This document shows, in pieces, positions 24,992-33,789 of a stretch of DNA of 64,000 bases; positions within the stretch are counted from its first letter, which is position 1, and each line of letters begins with the position of its first letter. The position numbers were made by a program, and so were the translations under genes. A model generated the notes under the pieces. That model was not told the DNA's origin. It saw only the letters and a program-made list of their open reading frames with translations, and did not search any database. Source of the stretch: Prevotella multiformis DSM 16608. Lineage in GTDB: Bacteria > Bacteroidota > Bacteroidia > Bacteroidales > Bacteroidaceae. The stretch covers positions 372,885 through 436,884 of the forward strand of contig NZ_GL872283.1 in assembly GCF_000191065.1 (NCBI RefSeq), in the 5' to 3' direction.

Positions 24992-26092
24992 ATGTACAGG
25001 ACGATCAAGAAAATTACGTTCAGGCTGCTTGTTGCAGGCAACGGCATCGTGGTGCTGTTGATGCTGCTTGTCGGCAATGTCGACCGGCTCGATCCTGTCG
25101 ACCACCCGCTGCTGGCCAATCTGGGGCTGGGCTTCCCGATACTCCTTGCGTTCAACCTCGGCTTTCTCGTGCTGTGGTGTTTCGTCAGGCTGCGTACGGT
25201 CTGGCTGCCGCTGCTGGGCTTTCTCCTCTGTTACGGCCCTGTCCGGAACTATTCGCCGTTCAATCTGCCCGAAGACAAGCCGCACGGCTCCATCAAGGTG
25301 TTGTCCTACAACGTCTTCATGTTTTCTACCTGGAGTGAGCCGGGCGGAGAGCAGAACCCGATCGTAGATTACATCCTGAAGAGCAAGGCTGATATTGTCT
25401 GCCTGCAGGAGGCGCAGGCGGACGTGGAAGGCACGGATCGCATCTATCCCGCACTGAAGAAGCATTATCCTTATTTCAGGCTGATGGTGAAGAAAAAGCC
25501 CGGCGCCGACCACATGGTACTGCTCAGCAGGTATCCTGTGCTCTGGCAGGACAGCATCCCTTACGGCTCGGGCAGCAACCAGAGTGTCGCTTATCTGGTG
25601 GACATCAAAGGGACGAAGACGCTCGTCGTCAACAACCATTTCGAGAGCAACGGACTGAGTACCGGCGACAAGGAGAACTTCAAGACGCTGGTGAAGGGAG
25701 ACATGGACACCCATGATGCCAGGAACGAATCGTTCCATCTGCTCAGAAAGCTGGGCGAGGTCTCCGCAAGACGTGCGCCGCAGGCAGTGGCCGTGGCGCG
25801 TTATGTCAGGAAATACCTCGACCGGAAGGTGCCGGTCATCCTCTGCGGCGACTTCAACGACAGTCCGCTGAGCTACACCCACCGGACGATTGCCCGGGAG
25901 CTGACCGACTGCTACGTGGCCAGCGGCAACGGTCCCGGAATCAGCTATCACCGCAGCGGGATGTACTTCCGCATCGACCACATCTTCTGCTCTGACGACT
26001 TCGAACCGTATGGCGCAAAGGTGGACGACAGCGCGGAGACTTCCGACCACTACCCTGTCTGTTGCTGGCTCAAATACCGTCCGAAACCTTAA
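24992..26092 (+). CDS. Membrane-anchored endonuclease/exonuclease/phosphatase family protein
   Basis: The 366-residue protein has three N-terminal hydrophobic helices (about 7-28, 42-63 and 68-85) and then an EEP domain (about 100-365). Catalytic signatures are visible: VLSYNVFMFS, the metal-binding Glu in DIVCLQEAQ, VVNNHFES, CGDFNDSP, and the C-terminal SDHYPV. It resembles Bacteroidetes EEP proteins that sit behind rhomboid genes. Substrates in this superfamily range from DNA to phospholipids and sphingomyelin, so the target is not determined. Confidence 0.9.
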   Translation: MYRTIKKITFRLLVAGNGIVVLLMLLVGNVDRLDPVDHPLLANLGLGFPILLAFNLGFLVLWCFVRLRTVWLPLLGFLLCYGPVRNYSPFNLPEDKPHGSIKVLSYNVFMFSTWSEPGGEQNPIVDYILKSKADIVCLQEAQADVEGTDRIYPALKKHYPYFRLMVKKKPGADHMVLLSRYPVLWQDSIPYGSGSNQSVAYLVDIKGTKTLVVNNHFESNGLSTGDKENFKTLVKGDMDTHDARNESFHLLRKLGEVSARRAPQAVAVARYVRKYLDRKVPVILCGDFNDSPLSYTHRTIARELTDCYVASGNGPGISYHRSGMYFRIDHIFCSDDFEPYGAKVDDSAETSDHYPVCCWLKYRPKP

Positions 26093-26141
26093 AATGCACA
26101 TATTTATAAGGTATAAATTTCCCAAAGTGTGAAAAAATGCT

Positions 26142-26149
26142 TATCTTTG
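26142..26149 (+). promoter_or_regulatory. -7 element for secDF
   Basis: TATCTTTG, 50 bp upstream of the secDF start. Confidence 0.7.
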
Positions 26150-26198
26150 CACGTCTATCAAGTGTAGCGGAACAATAATTAAAAACAATCATAATAAA

Positions 26199-29100
26199 AT
26201 GCAGAACAAAGGATTAGTAATTTGCGTAGCCGTCCTCCTGACGCTCGCAAGTATCTTCTACCTGTCTTTCTCGGTGGCGACAAGCTACTATGACAGTCAG
26301 GCAGCAAAGATCAAGGACCCTATTGCGCAGCAGGATTACAAGGATTCTGTCAAGTATCTGGGTATCTACTCTTACCAGAAGTGCCTTGAGACACAGATCG
26401 GGCTCGGTCTTGACCTGAAGGGCGGTATGAATGTCGTACTTGAAATTTCCGTGCCCGACGTCGTCGACGTGCTGGCCGACCACAAGCAGGATGCTGCTTA
26501 CCAGAAGGCGATGGCGGAGGCCAGACAGGAAGAGATGACCAGCCAGAAGGACTTCATTACGCTTTTCATCGATGCTTACCACAAGGTGGCGCCGGGCCAT
26601 TCGCTCGCCGAGGTCTTCGCCACGCAGCAGCTCAAGGGAAAGGTCAGCACGCAGAGTTCTGACAGCGAGGTGGAGAAGGCACTCCGCGAGGAAGTCGCTT
26701 CAGCCATCGACAACTCCTACAATGTCGTTACCAACCGTATCGATCAGTACGGTGTCGTCCAGCCGAATATCCAGAAGCTTGAAGGGCAGGAAGGCCGTCT
26801 GATGGTGGAGATGCCGGGCATCCGCGAGCCGGAACGTATGCGCAAGCTCCTGCAGGGTTCTGCCAACCTTGAGTTCTGGGAGACTTACAACAACCAGGAG
26901 GTTACACCTTACCTCGCACAGCTCGACCAGCGCCTTGCCAACGGCGATACCAAGGCCGATACCGTTGCCGCAGACTCAACCCGGAAAGCACAGGCTAACC
27001 CGGCTGCAACGCCGAAGTTCGCCCTCAAGGCCGACAAGGGTGCCGCTGCCGGTGAGGATGTCCAGACGGCTGCACTGAAGAAGATGCACCCGCTGCTCTC
27101 CATGTTGCAGACTATTCCGGGCGATGCGCTCAGCCTCGTCGGTTATGCCAGCGTACGTGACACGGCCGCCATCAACAAGCTGATTCACAGTCCGCTTGCC
27201 AAGCAGGTACTGCCAAGCGACCTGAAACTTCTATGGGGAGCCAAGCCGGCAGACGGTCTGAACAAGAAGAACGTATACGAGCTTTATGCGCTGAAGATCA
27301 CCACTGCCGACGGCCGCGCGCCGATGGAAGGTGATGTCGTGACAGATGCCAAAGACCAGTTCGACCAGTTCGGCCGTCCTGAGGTCAGCATGACGATGAA
27401 CTCAGAGGGTGCCCGTGAGTGGGCTGCCCTGACAAAGGCAAACGTGGGCAAGGCGATAGCCATCGTGCTTGACGGCGTTGTCTACTCAGCTCCCCGTGTC
27501 AACGGTGAGATTGATGGCGGTCAGTCGTCCATCACGGGCAACTTCACCATCGAGGATACCAAGGACCTGGCCAACACGCTGAAGTCGGGCCGTATGCCGG
27601 CTCCGGCAAAGATTGTCCAGGAGGAAGTCGTAGGTCCTACGCTCGGTGCCCAGTCTATCCAGCAGGGTCTTGTGTCATTCGCCATCGCTTTCGTATTGCT
27701 GATGATCTACATGATTGTCATGTACAATGTCATCCCGGGCATGATGGCCAACCTGGCGCTGATCGCCAACCTCTTCTTCACGCTGGGCGTGCTTGCCTCC
27801 TTCCAGTCGGCATTGACCATGCCCGGTATCGCCGGTATCGTGCTGACACTGGGTACGGCTGTTGATGCCAACGTGCTTATCTACGAGCGAATCAAGGAGG
27901 AGCTGCGGCTCGGAAAGGGAATGAAACAGGCATTGCATGAAGGCTACGGCAATGCTTTCTCGGCCATCTTCGACTCCAACCTCACCTCGCTCATCACGGG
28001 TGTCATCCTCCTCGTGACCGGTACAGGTCCTATCCGTGGTTTCGCCACGACATGGATCATCGGCATCATCATCTCGTTCTTCACGGCGGTCTTCCTGACA
28101 CGTCTTGTCTTCGAGAACCGCGTCAGCAACGACAAATGGCTGAACCAGATGTTTACGACGGCCGTCTCCAAGAACTTCATGCAGAACAAGAAATTCCACT
28201 TCCTCAGCATGTACAGGCGGAGTTTCACCGTATGGGGTGTCGCCATCGTCATCTGTGTCGTCAGCTTCGTTGTCCGTGGCCTGAGCCGCAGCATCGACTT
28301 CACCGGCGGCCGCAACTATGTGGTCACGCTGAACAAGCCTACACAGGTCGAGGAGGTGCGCAAGGTGATGAACGGCGCATTCGTCAACACCGTCGGCGAG
28401 AATGCCGGCAAACCGGCGAACACCAACGTGATCGCCCTGGGTACGGACGGCAAGACGGTGCGCATTTCGACGAACTACAACATCGAGTCGAACGATCCGC
28501 TCGAGGACGACAAGGCGGAGACCATCCTCTACAGCGCCTTGAAGAAGGGCGGTTTCGTCAGTCAGACAAGTGTTGCCAACTTCAAGAACCCTGACATCCG
28601 TGAGGGCGGTTCCATCATCCAGAGTGCGAAGGTAGGGCCTTCCATCGCCAAGAACATCACGTACAATGCGTTCATGAGCGTCCTGCTGGCCATCTTCTTC
28701 ATCTTCCTGTACATCCTGCTGCGCTTCCGCAATATCGGATTCTCCGTCGGTTCGATCGTCGGCCTGGTCCTCGATACGACCATCGTCATCGGATTCTTCT
28801 CGCTGTGCTATGGCTGGATAGGATTCTCACTCGAGATCGACCAGACCTTCATCGGTGCCATCCTGACGGTGATCGGTTACGATATCAACGATACGGTGGT
28901 CGTCTACGACCGTATCCGTGAGAACCTCCGCAAGCACAAGCACAATCTTTTGAAGGCCGACATCCAGAAAATCTTCAACGACTCCATCAACGAGACGCTC
29001 TCGCGTACCATCAATACGTCCGTTTCTACGCTGATCGTGCTCGTGTCGATCTTCATCCTCGGCGGTGACAGTATCCGCAGCTTCGCCTTTGCGATGATCA

Positions 29101-29222
29101 TCGGTATCATCATCGGTACCTTGAGCTCCATCTTCATCGCTTCACCGGTTGCCTACCTCGTATTGGGCAAGAAGATCGAGAAGCGTTCGCATGAGTTGGA
29201 GGCGGCATCCGCAGAGGCGTAG
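26199..29222 (+). CDS. secDF: Protein translocase subunit SecDF (fused)
   Basis: The 1007-residue protein is a natural fusion of SecD and SecF. In the SecD half (about 1-640) the motif GLDLKGGMNVVLEI lies near 68-80, the P1 head domain is at about 80-490, and six helices carry the D4 motif TLGTAVDANVLIYERIKEEL. In the SecF half (about 660-1000) SIDFTGGRNYVV is near 700 and the membrane motif VIGYDINDTVVVYDRIREN follows. SecDF uses the proton-motive force to complete export through SecYEG. Fusion is usual in Bacteroidetes. The head domain holds a low-complexity Lys/Ala/Thr linker at about 248-285. Confidence 0.97.
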   Translation: MQNKGLVICVAVLLTLASIFYLSFSVATSYYDSQAAKIKDPIAQQDYKDSVKYLGIYSYQKCLETQIGLGLDLKGGMNVVLEISVPDVVDVLADHKQDAAYQKAMAEARQEEMTSQKDFITLFIDAYHKVAPGHSLAEVFATQQLKGKVSTQSSDSEVEKALREEVASAIDNSYNVVTNRIDQYGVVQPNIQKLEGQEGRLMVEMPGIREPERMRKLLQGSANLEFWETYNNQEVTPYLAQLDQRLANGDTKADTVAADSTRKAQANPAATPKFALKADKGAAAGEDVQTAALKKMHPLLSMLQTIPGDALSLVGYASVRDTAAINKLIHSPLAKQVLPSDLKLLWGAKPADGLNKKNVYELYALKITTADGRAPMEGDVVTDAKDQFDQFGRPEVSMTMNSEGAREWAALTKANVGKAIAIVLDGVVYSAPRVNGEIDGGQSSITGNFTIEDTKDLANTLKSGRMPAPAKIVQEEVVGPTLGAQSIQQGLVSFAIAFVLLMIYMIVMYNVIPGMMANLALIANLFFTLGVLASFQSALTMPGIAGIVLTLGTAVDANVLIYERIKEELRLGKGMKQALHEGYGNAFSAIFDSNLTSLITGVILLVTGTGPIRGFATTWIIGIIISFFTAVFLTRLVFENRVSNDKWLNQMFTTAVSKNFMQNKKFHFLSMYRRSFTVWGVAIVICVVSFVVRGLSRSIDFTGGRNYVVTLNKPTQVEEVRKVMNGAFVNTVGENAGKPANTNVIALGTDGKTVRISTNYNIESNDPLEDDKAETILYSALKKGGFVSQTSVANFKNPDIREGGSIIQSAKVGPSIAKNITYNAFMSVLLAIFFIFLYILLRFRNIGFSVGSIVGLVLDTTIVIGFFSLCYGWIGFSLEIDQTFIGAILTVIGYDINDTVVVYDRIRENLRKHKHNLLKADIQKIFNDSINETLSRTINTSVSTLIVLVSIFILGGDSIRSFAFAMIIGIIIGTLSSIFIASPVAYLVLGKKIEKRSHELEAASAEA

Positions 29223-29269
29223 CCCGGAGGTCGTCAGAACAGATATTCATACCTTATTATATATATAAA

Positions 29270-29310
29270 GCAGCCCGCTGCCGTCACAGGCAGCGGGCTG
29301 CTTGCGTTTT
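29270..29310 (+). terminator. Terminator of secDF
   Basis: A perfect 13-bp stem, GCAGCCCGCTGCC (29270-29282) with GGCAGCGGGCTGC (29289-29301) around a 6-nt loop, followed by TTGCGTTTTC. Confidence 0.88.
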
Positions 29311-29594
29311 CTTGTGTCGTTCCGGCCTCTGCTCCGGAAAGGAATCCTGCCCGTTCCGCCGGATGAACCGATCGGTTGCGATTCATCCGGCTGATGACTG
29401 GCAGTGTGTCGCCGGCAGACCGCGAGGTATCTACCCTCAATGCGCATGGTGTTCACCGAAAGCTGTGAATGGGTATAGCAGACACCTGGTCAGACCGTCA
29501 GCTTTCTGAACCGTCAGGATGTTAAAAAGACTGTTTATAAGAATGTCCGAACAAAAAAGTCTGGAAAAGAGGTGTCGGTTTCAATAAAAAAGTA

Positions 29595-29602
29595 TAAATT
29601 TG
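29595..29602 (+). promoter_or_regulatory. -7 element for the leader of the BspA-like gene
   Basis: TAAATTTG on the plus strand. The next gene starts 258 bp later, so the transcript would have a long leader. Confidence 0.55.
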
Positions 29603-29607
29603 CAACT

Positions 29608-29859
29608 GAATTGATAAATTGGTATCATACGAGTTTCCTCTTCACAAGAGGAAACCGGCCACTAAAGGGATTTTCCCTATATGCAGTCAGGAGGGGCTGA
29701 TGGATAGTAGGTCCCTGCTGAAAACAACATTTTCATGTAAGGGGCTGCACGTGAGGTGCAGCCTAATTATATTCCTGAGGGTATCTCCGTCGTGAGACAT
29801 GGGTGCTCTTACCTTAGAGAGAGTTGTTTAATGTTGAATCATAATAAGTGTTTTTTTTA
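29608..29859 (+). ncRNA. Structured leader or small RNA upstream of the BspA-like gene
   Basis: Between the promoter and the ATG at 29860 there are about 250 nt with three clear hairpins: GTTTCCTCT-TCACA-AGAGGAAAC (about 29633-29655), AGGGA-TTT-TCCCT (about 29666-29678), and GGCTGCAC-GTGAG-GTGCAGCC (about 29743-29763). A 31-codon frame starts at 29700 and ends at 29795 across the third hairpin. The region does not match the ends or conserved core of tmRNA or RNase P RNA. It may be a riboswitch-like leader, an attenuator, or an independent RNA such as a 6S-type RNA; I cannot decide by eye. Confidence 0.45.
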
Positions 29860-31863
29860 ATGAAAATGAGAAGAATTTATGTGTTAGGCATTATGCTCAT
29901 GACCATCATCATGGCGTATGCCGGTCCGACTAAAGAGATGAGAGGCGACACGCTTGTCATCACGGTGAATGCCAACGGCGACCTCGCCCCCGGTAATTTC
30001 ACCCCAGAAAATAAAGCCGTCAAGCATGTGAAGCTGGTCACTGCCGCCGGTGTGAAGATTTCGCAGACTGACTGGACGAGCTTCTTCGGTGTGGGCAATA
30101 ATCCCGCCCCGATTTTCTCAAAGGTTACAGACTTGAACCTGGCATTGGCAGACTTTGCTAATGATGACATACTTAAAACCCTTGGGCAGAATTCAAGGTT
30201 CCTGAACGGTGGCAATCCACTTGGCGAACTTGTCCTACCGGAGAGTATCAAAGAGACCAAGTTCTCGTTTAACGATAATTTTAGCAAGTGGACAAGCGTG
30301 GTATTCCCAAATGCTACCAAGGATGCAAATAAGGGGACTACGGTGATTACTGCAACTGTCTTTACCCGTACAGAGTGGATTAAGAAGTTGACCATTGGTA
30401 CGAGTGTAAAATCTATAGGTGATAAAGCATTTGACGGATGTAAAAATCTCACAATGGTAGATTTCCACTATGGAGTGAAGAAGATTGATACTCATGCTTT
30501 CTGGGGCTGTACAGGACTGACCAGCATCATTCTTCCCGAAAGTCTCGAAGAGATTGGCTTGGGTGCTTTCGAGTTCTGTAAGAACCTCAGAACCGTACGC
30601 CTTCCGAACTCGCTGAAGACCATCAAAAAGGAAGCCTTTGAGGGGACTGGACTGAAGACGGTTGTCATCCCTGAAAGTGTAGAGCGCATTGAACGTCAGG
30701 CTTTTGGCGGGACAGGATCTCCGCTGGCGGATGTGTATGTACTGGGCTGCAATACAAAGGCGGAGAACCATGCGTTTGATCCAGTCCAATACACTTATGA
30801 CTATGAACTTAAGAACAAAGACAATATACAAAATGGTGCTACGGTTAAATTGGCCGATTTTACGACTAAAACCGGTCATTATACCGTACTGCACTATCCG
30901 AAAGAGGCCTATGAAAATTATGTCAATAAATATATTCAGGTAATCGGCACAGAGGAATACAAGAATTATCCTTCTTATCGTAAAGACGACAACAAATGGG
31001 TCTTTGATAAAGATGGGAACAAGTATCCCAAAATACATTCTGATTACTTTCATCATTCCACTGGCGACTATGCCGGCTGGAACGAGTTCATGCTCACTGC
31101 CAAGCTGAAGGATACGCACAGGGACGAGCGTCTTGTCGAGGGCAAGTGGTATTCCGTCTGCTTCCCGTTCAGTCTGACGGAAGAGCAGATCAAGAATGTC
31201 TTTGGCGATGCTACGGAGGTATGCGAGTTCAGCGGTGTGAAGAGCGACAACGACCCGCATATCACCGGCAAGAAATACATTACCTTGCAGTTCAAGACCG
31301 AGGTGAAGGACATGAAGGCACACCATCCCTACATGATTCACCCGGGTCTTCACCATGCCAAGTACAGCATTATCGTAGGCGTAACCAAAGATACTGACAC
31401 GGACAACGACAAGTTTGCCAAGAAGCTGAAGGCACAGAGCGTAAGCCACGAAAGGGACGGCGTGAAGTACACCTTTATCGGCAGCTACACTGAAGGAGCC
31501 AAAGTGCCGATGTACAGCTACTATTATTACTCCGGCAACGACCCGAAATGGGAGAATGCCTTTTACAAGGCTATGCGCACAGACGTCATATTCACCCCGC
31601 AGACCGCAGTCGTAGAACTCAGCAGAGACAATGGCGTGTCGGGAGCTGCCAGGCAGGCGTTCTATACACGGAGCATCGATACCGATCCGACGGGCATCAG
31701 CACGCTTCCTGCCGCCGATACCTCGAAGTCGGGCCGTACTTTTGCCGGCCGCAACAACGTCTACAATGTCTACGGACAGATTGTCCGGCGCGGTACGACA
31801 AACCTCGAGGGACTGCCGGCCGGTCTGTATATCGTGAATGGTAAGAAATATATTGTAAAATAA
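29860..31863 (+). CDS. BspA-like leucine-rich-repeat surface protein with C-terminal sorting-like tail
   Basis: The protein has about 667 residues from ATG 29860. It has a signal peptide (MRRIYVLGIMLMTIIMAYA), a first domain without recognised similarity (about 25-175), then four to five LRR_5 (BspA) repeats (about 175-290: IGDKAFDGCKNLTMVDFHYG, IDTHAFWGCTGLTSIILPES, IGLGAFEFCKNLRTVRLPNS). A non-repeat region of about 340 residues follows. The C terminus VYNVYGQIVRRG...LPAGLYIVNGKKYIVK resembles Prevotella and Porphyromonas type A sorting domains of the type IX secretion system. BspA proteins bind fibronectin, fibrinogen or other cells. The gene uses more AT-rich codons in its middle than its neighbours do. 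It is followed within 7 bp by a small peptide gene. Confidence 0.85.
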   Translation: MKMRRIYVLGIMLMTIIMAYAGPTKEMRGDTLVITVNANGDLAPGNFTPENKAVKHVKLVTAAGVKISQTDWTSFFGVGNNPAPIFSKVTDLNLALADFANDDILKTLGQNSRFLNGGNPLGELVLPESIKETKFSFNDNFSKWTSVVFPNATKDANKGTTVITATVFTRTEWIKKLTIGTSVKSIGDKAFDGCKNLTMVDFHYGVKKIDTHAFWGCTGLTSIILPESLEEIGLGAFEFCKNLRTVRLPNSLKTIKKEAFEGTGLKTVVIPESVERIERQAFGGTGSPLADVYVLGCNTKAENHAFDPVQYTYDYELKNKDNIQNGATVKLADFTTKTGHYTVLHYPKEAYENYVNKYIQVIGTEEYKNYPSYRKDDNKWVFDKDGNKYPKIHSDYFHHSTGDYAGWNEFMLTAKLKDTHRDERLVEGKWYSVCFPFSLTEEQIKNVFGDATEVCEFSGVKSDNDPHITGKKYITLQFKTEVKDMKAHHPYMIHPGLHHAKYSIIVGVTKDTDTDNDKFAKKLKAQSVSHERDGVKYTFIGSYTEGAKVPMYSYYYYSGNDPKWENAFYKAMRTDVIFTPQTAVVELSRDNGVSGAARQAFYTRSIDTDPTGISTLPAADTSKSGRTFAGRNNVYNVYGQIVRRGTTNLEGLPAGLYIVNGKKYIVK

Positions 31864-31869
31864 AGGAGA

Positions 31870-32097
31870 ATGAAAACTATGACCGCAAAGAAAAAAACAT
31901 ATTACCGTCCTTGTATCGTCGTTACCCCTATAGAGATAGAGTTGCTGCTTACCGTTGCATCTGAAAAGGACAAGTACGACATCGGTTCAGACCATTCCAA
32001 ATGGCCGAACAAGGGAGATGTACACGATGACACCGGCGACGGCCCGGGTGTCTCCGGTGCCAAGGGGCACCACTTTGATGGGTTCTGGGACGATTAA
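31870..32097 (+). CDS. Small acidic protein of unknown function downstream of the BspA-like gene
   Basis: A 75-residue protein starting MKTMTAKKKTYYRPCIVVTP. The N-terminal part follows the pattern Tyr-x-x-Pro...Val...Glu-x-Leu-Leu-x, seen in many short Prevotella and Bacteroides proteins of unknown role. The C-terminal half (about 35-75) is rich in Asp, Gly and His (KGDVHDDTGDGPGVSGAKGH) and ends FDGFWDD. It has no signal peptide. It begins 6 bp after the BspA-like stop codon and is followed by a strong terminator, so the two form a transcription unit. Confidence 0.6.
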   Translation: MKTMTAKKKTYYRPCIVVTPIEIELLLTVASEKDKYDIGSDHSKWPNKGDVHDDTGDGPGVSGAKGHHFDGFWDD

Positions 32098-32103
32098 GGA
32101 CGA

Positions 32104-32140
32104 CCTCCCTCCTCTCCGTGTGGTGAGGAGGGAGGTTTTG
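32104..32140 (+). terminator. Terminator of the BspA-like/small-peptide unit
   Basis: CCTCCCTCCTC (32104-32114) pairs perfectly with GAGGAGGGAGG (32125-32135) and is followed by TTTTG. Confidence 0.88.
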
Positions 32141-32874
32141 TTTACCTCTTCGGGTTCTTCTGTTGAATACATGGATGGGAAATGATAAATTACATCTGCG
32201 CCATCCGCTTTTCCCTTTCTTCTCTTTTTTCCTGCTTCTTCTCTCTTCCCAGTGTTCCTTTCTCTGCACATCGGTGCTGATTTCTCCTCTGTGTCCTTTC
32301 CCCCTCCGTGTGAGACAAATCCCCTGCCCCTGTCCGACTTTTTCCTTTCCTGTTTCTTCCTCCCGCCGGCAAACCGGATACATGAACCCGCACGGGAACA
32401 GGACTCCCGGGTGTTGGGAACAGGATTCCCAGGCGTTGGGAACAGGATTCCCAGGCGTTGGGAATCGGATTCCCGGGTGTTGGGAACAACCGTCCCGGTA
32501 TTCAGGGGCATTTGTGCAATGTAGTCTGCTGTTTTTGGTCAGAGTGCTTTCCGTTTTACTTTCAAACTTGGTTGACCTTGATATGTTCTGTATAAAGTCC
32601 CGCCTCTGCAAGGAGCAGTATGTTTGCTTGTTCAAGCCGCGGTGGTCCAGTGTGACTTCTCCTCTGTGTCCTCTCTCCCTCCGTGTGAGGCGTCCTCCTT
32701 GACGGAAGCCGCAGAAAGGCAGAGAGCGTTGCCCGCTTTCATAGTACCGGTATGCTGGCGTGAACGTTTTGGAACAGGGCCGTACAAGCCGTCGGAAAGA
32801 CAGGAGCGAGGTCTGCGAGCCGCTGTAATCATACGATTTGTGCCTTTTTATTTTGCGGTTCATGCGCTTTACCG
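32141..32874. repeat. Gene-free 730-bp region with array B and 33-bp direct repeats
   Basis: No gene is supported; a minus-strand frame of 313 codons crosses this region but is made of repeat sequence. It holds a 33-bp direct repeat, 32282-32314 and 32657-32689, which starts TTCTCCTCTGTGTCC and ends CTCCGTGTGAG, with two mismatches. Array B (separate entry) lies between the two copies. Confidence 0.7.
32394..32496. repeat. Palindromic repeat array B (five units of exactly 22 bp)
   Basis: GGGAA starts lie at 32394, 32416, 32438, 32460 and 32482, a perfect 22-bp period. The core is GGGAACAGGATTCCC, the reverse complement of the array A core. Linkers are GGGTGTT or AGGCGTT. The first and last units carry changes (GGACTCCC; GGGAACAACCGTCCC, both still pairing at the ends). 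It lies between the terminator of the small-peptide gene and the pyridoxamine kinase promoter. Confidence 0.87.
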
Positions 32875-32882
32875 TACCTTTG
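32875..32882 (+). promoter_or_regulatory. -7 element for the pyridoxamine kinase gene
   Basis: TACCTTTG on the plus strand, 23 bp upstream of the ATG. Confidence 0.7.
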
Positions 32883-32904
32883 CAGTCCAATCAAGATCCA
32901 CATA

Positions 32905-33723
32905 ATGAGTAAGAAACATATACTTCTTATCAATGACATGGCGGGATACGGCAAGGTGGCGACGGCTGCCATGCTTCCCATCCTGTCCTATCAGGGGCAT
33001 CCGGTGTACAATCTTCCGACGGCACTGGTCTCGAACACGCTCGATTACGGCAAGTTCAATATACTGGAGACGACGGATTACATCAAAGGGGTCTTCCCCG
33101 TCTGGAAGGAGCTGGGCTTCCGTTTCGATGCCGTCGCCACGGGGTTCATCGCCTCCGAGCGGCAGGCGAAGCTGGTGTCAGGCTACTGCCGTGAACAGGC
33201 TGCACGGGGTACGACCATCTTTGTCGACCCGATCATGGGCGATGAGGGGAAGCTCTACAACGGTGTGACACCTGCCACCGTCAACTCCATGCGTGAGATG
33301 ATCGGCGTTGCCGACCTCATCTTCCCGAACTATACCGAGGCCTGTTACCTCACCGGCAGTACGTACAACGAGGACGGCATCGGTCTTGACGATGCGGAGA
33401 ACCTGCTCGACAGGCTGCGTGGCATCGGCACAAAGTCGGCGCTGATCACTTCGGTTCTCATCGACGGTACTCCCTCCGTGGCAGGTTACAACCACAGGAC
33501 CGGTCAGTATTTCTCGCTGCCTTACACAGAGATTCCTGTTCATTTCCCGGGTACAGGCGACATCTTCTCCGCCATCCTCATCGGCCATCTCCTTGACGGG
33601 GGACAGCTGGAGGCAAGCACGCAGAAGGCGATGGACGGTGTCTACCGGCTGATCGATCTCAACAAGGACAACAAGGACAAGAACATGGGAATTCCTTTGG
33701 AAAAATATCTTGGGATATTGTAA
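32905..33723 (+). CDS. Pyridoxamine/pyridoxal kinase (PdxY-like)
   Basis: The 272-residue protein is a ribokinase-fold kinase of the PdxK/PdxY branch. It starts MSKKHILLINDMAGYGKVAT and has the segment IFVDPIMGDEGKLYNG with the Asp-Pro-x-Met-Gly-Asp motif, then DLIFPNYTEACYLTG. The C-terminal anion hole and catalytic region is FPGTGDIFSAILIG, with the catalytic Asp in GTGD. It phosphorylates pyridoxal, pyridoxamine or pyridoxine in vitamin B6 salvage. It is followed after 66 bp by a transporter gene, possibly by read-through. Confidence 0.88.
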   Translation: MSKKHILLINDMAGYGKVATAAMLPILSYQGHPVYNLPTALVSNTLDYGKFNILETTDYIKGVFPVWKELGFRFDAVATGFIASERQAKLVSGYCREQAARGTTIFVDPIMGDEGKLYNGVTPATVNSMREMIGVADLIFPNYTEACYLTGSTYNEDGIGLDDAENLLDRLRGIGTKSALITSVLIDGTPSVAGYNHRTGQYFSLPYTEIPVHFPGTGDIFSAILIGHLLDGGQLEASTQKAMDGVYRLIDLNKDNKDKNMGIPLEKYLGIL

Positions 33724-33789
33724 TACGAGGAGGCAGGGGGGAAAGATGCTGGCACTTTATCCACTCCTTGACTCCAAAATCAAACCGAT

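Noticed and set aside
29700..29795. 31-codon frame in the leader of the BspA-like gene
   Set aside because: It overlaps a strong hairpin and has no supporting signal. It is kept only as a note within the leader entry because a leader peptide cannot be excluded.
29691..29830. tmRNA or RNase P RNA in the leader of the BspA-like gene
   Set aside because: GGGGCTGA at 29693 resembles a tmRNA 5' end, but the T arm-like 3' end and tag frame are absent. The conserved RNase P core sequences are not present either.
31949..32890. 313-codon minus-strand frame across array B
   Set aside because: It crosses the small-peptide gene, a terminator and the repeat array; the repeated words produce an apparent protein repeat without support.
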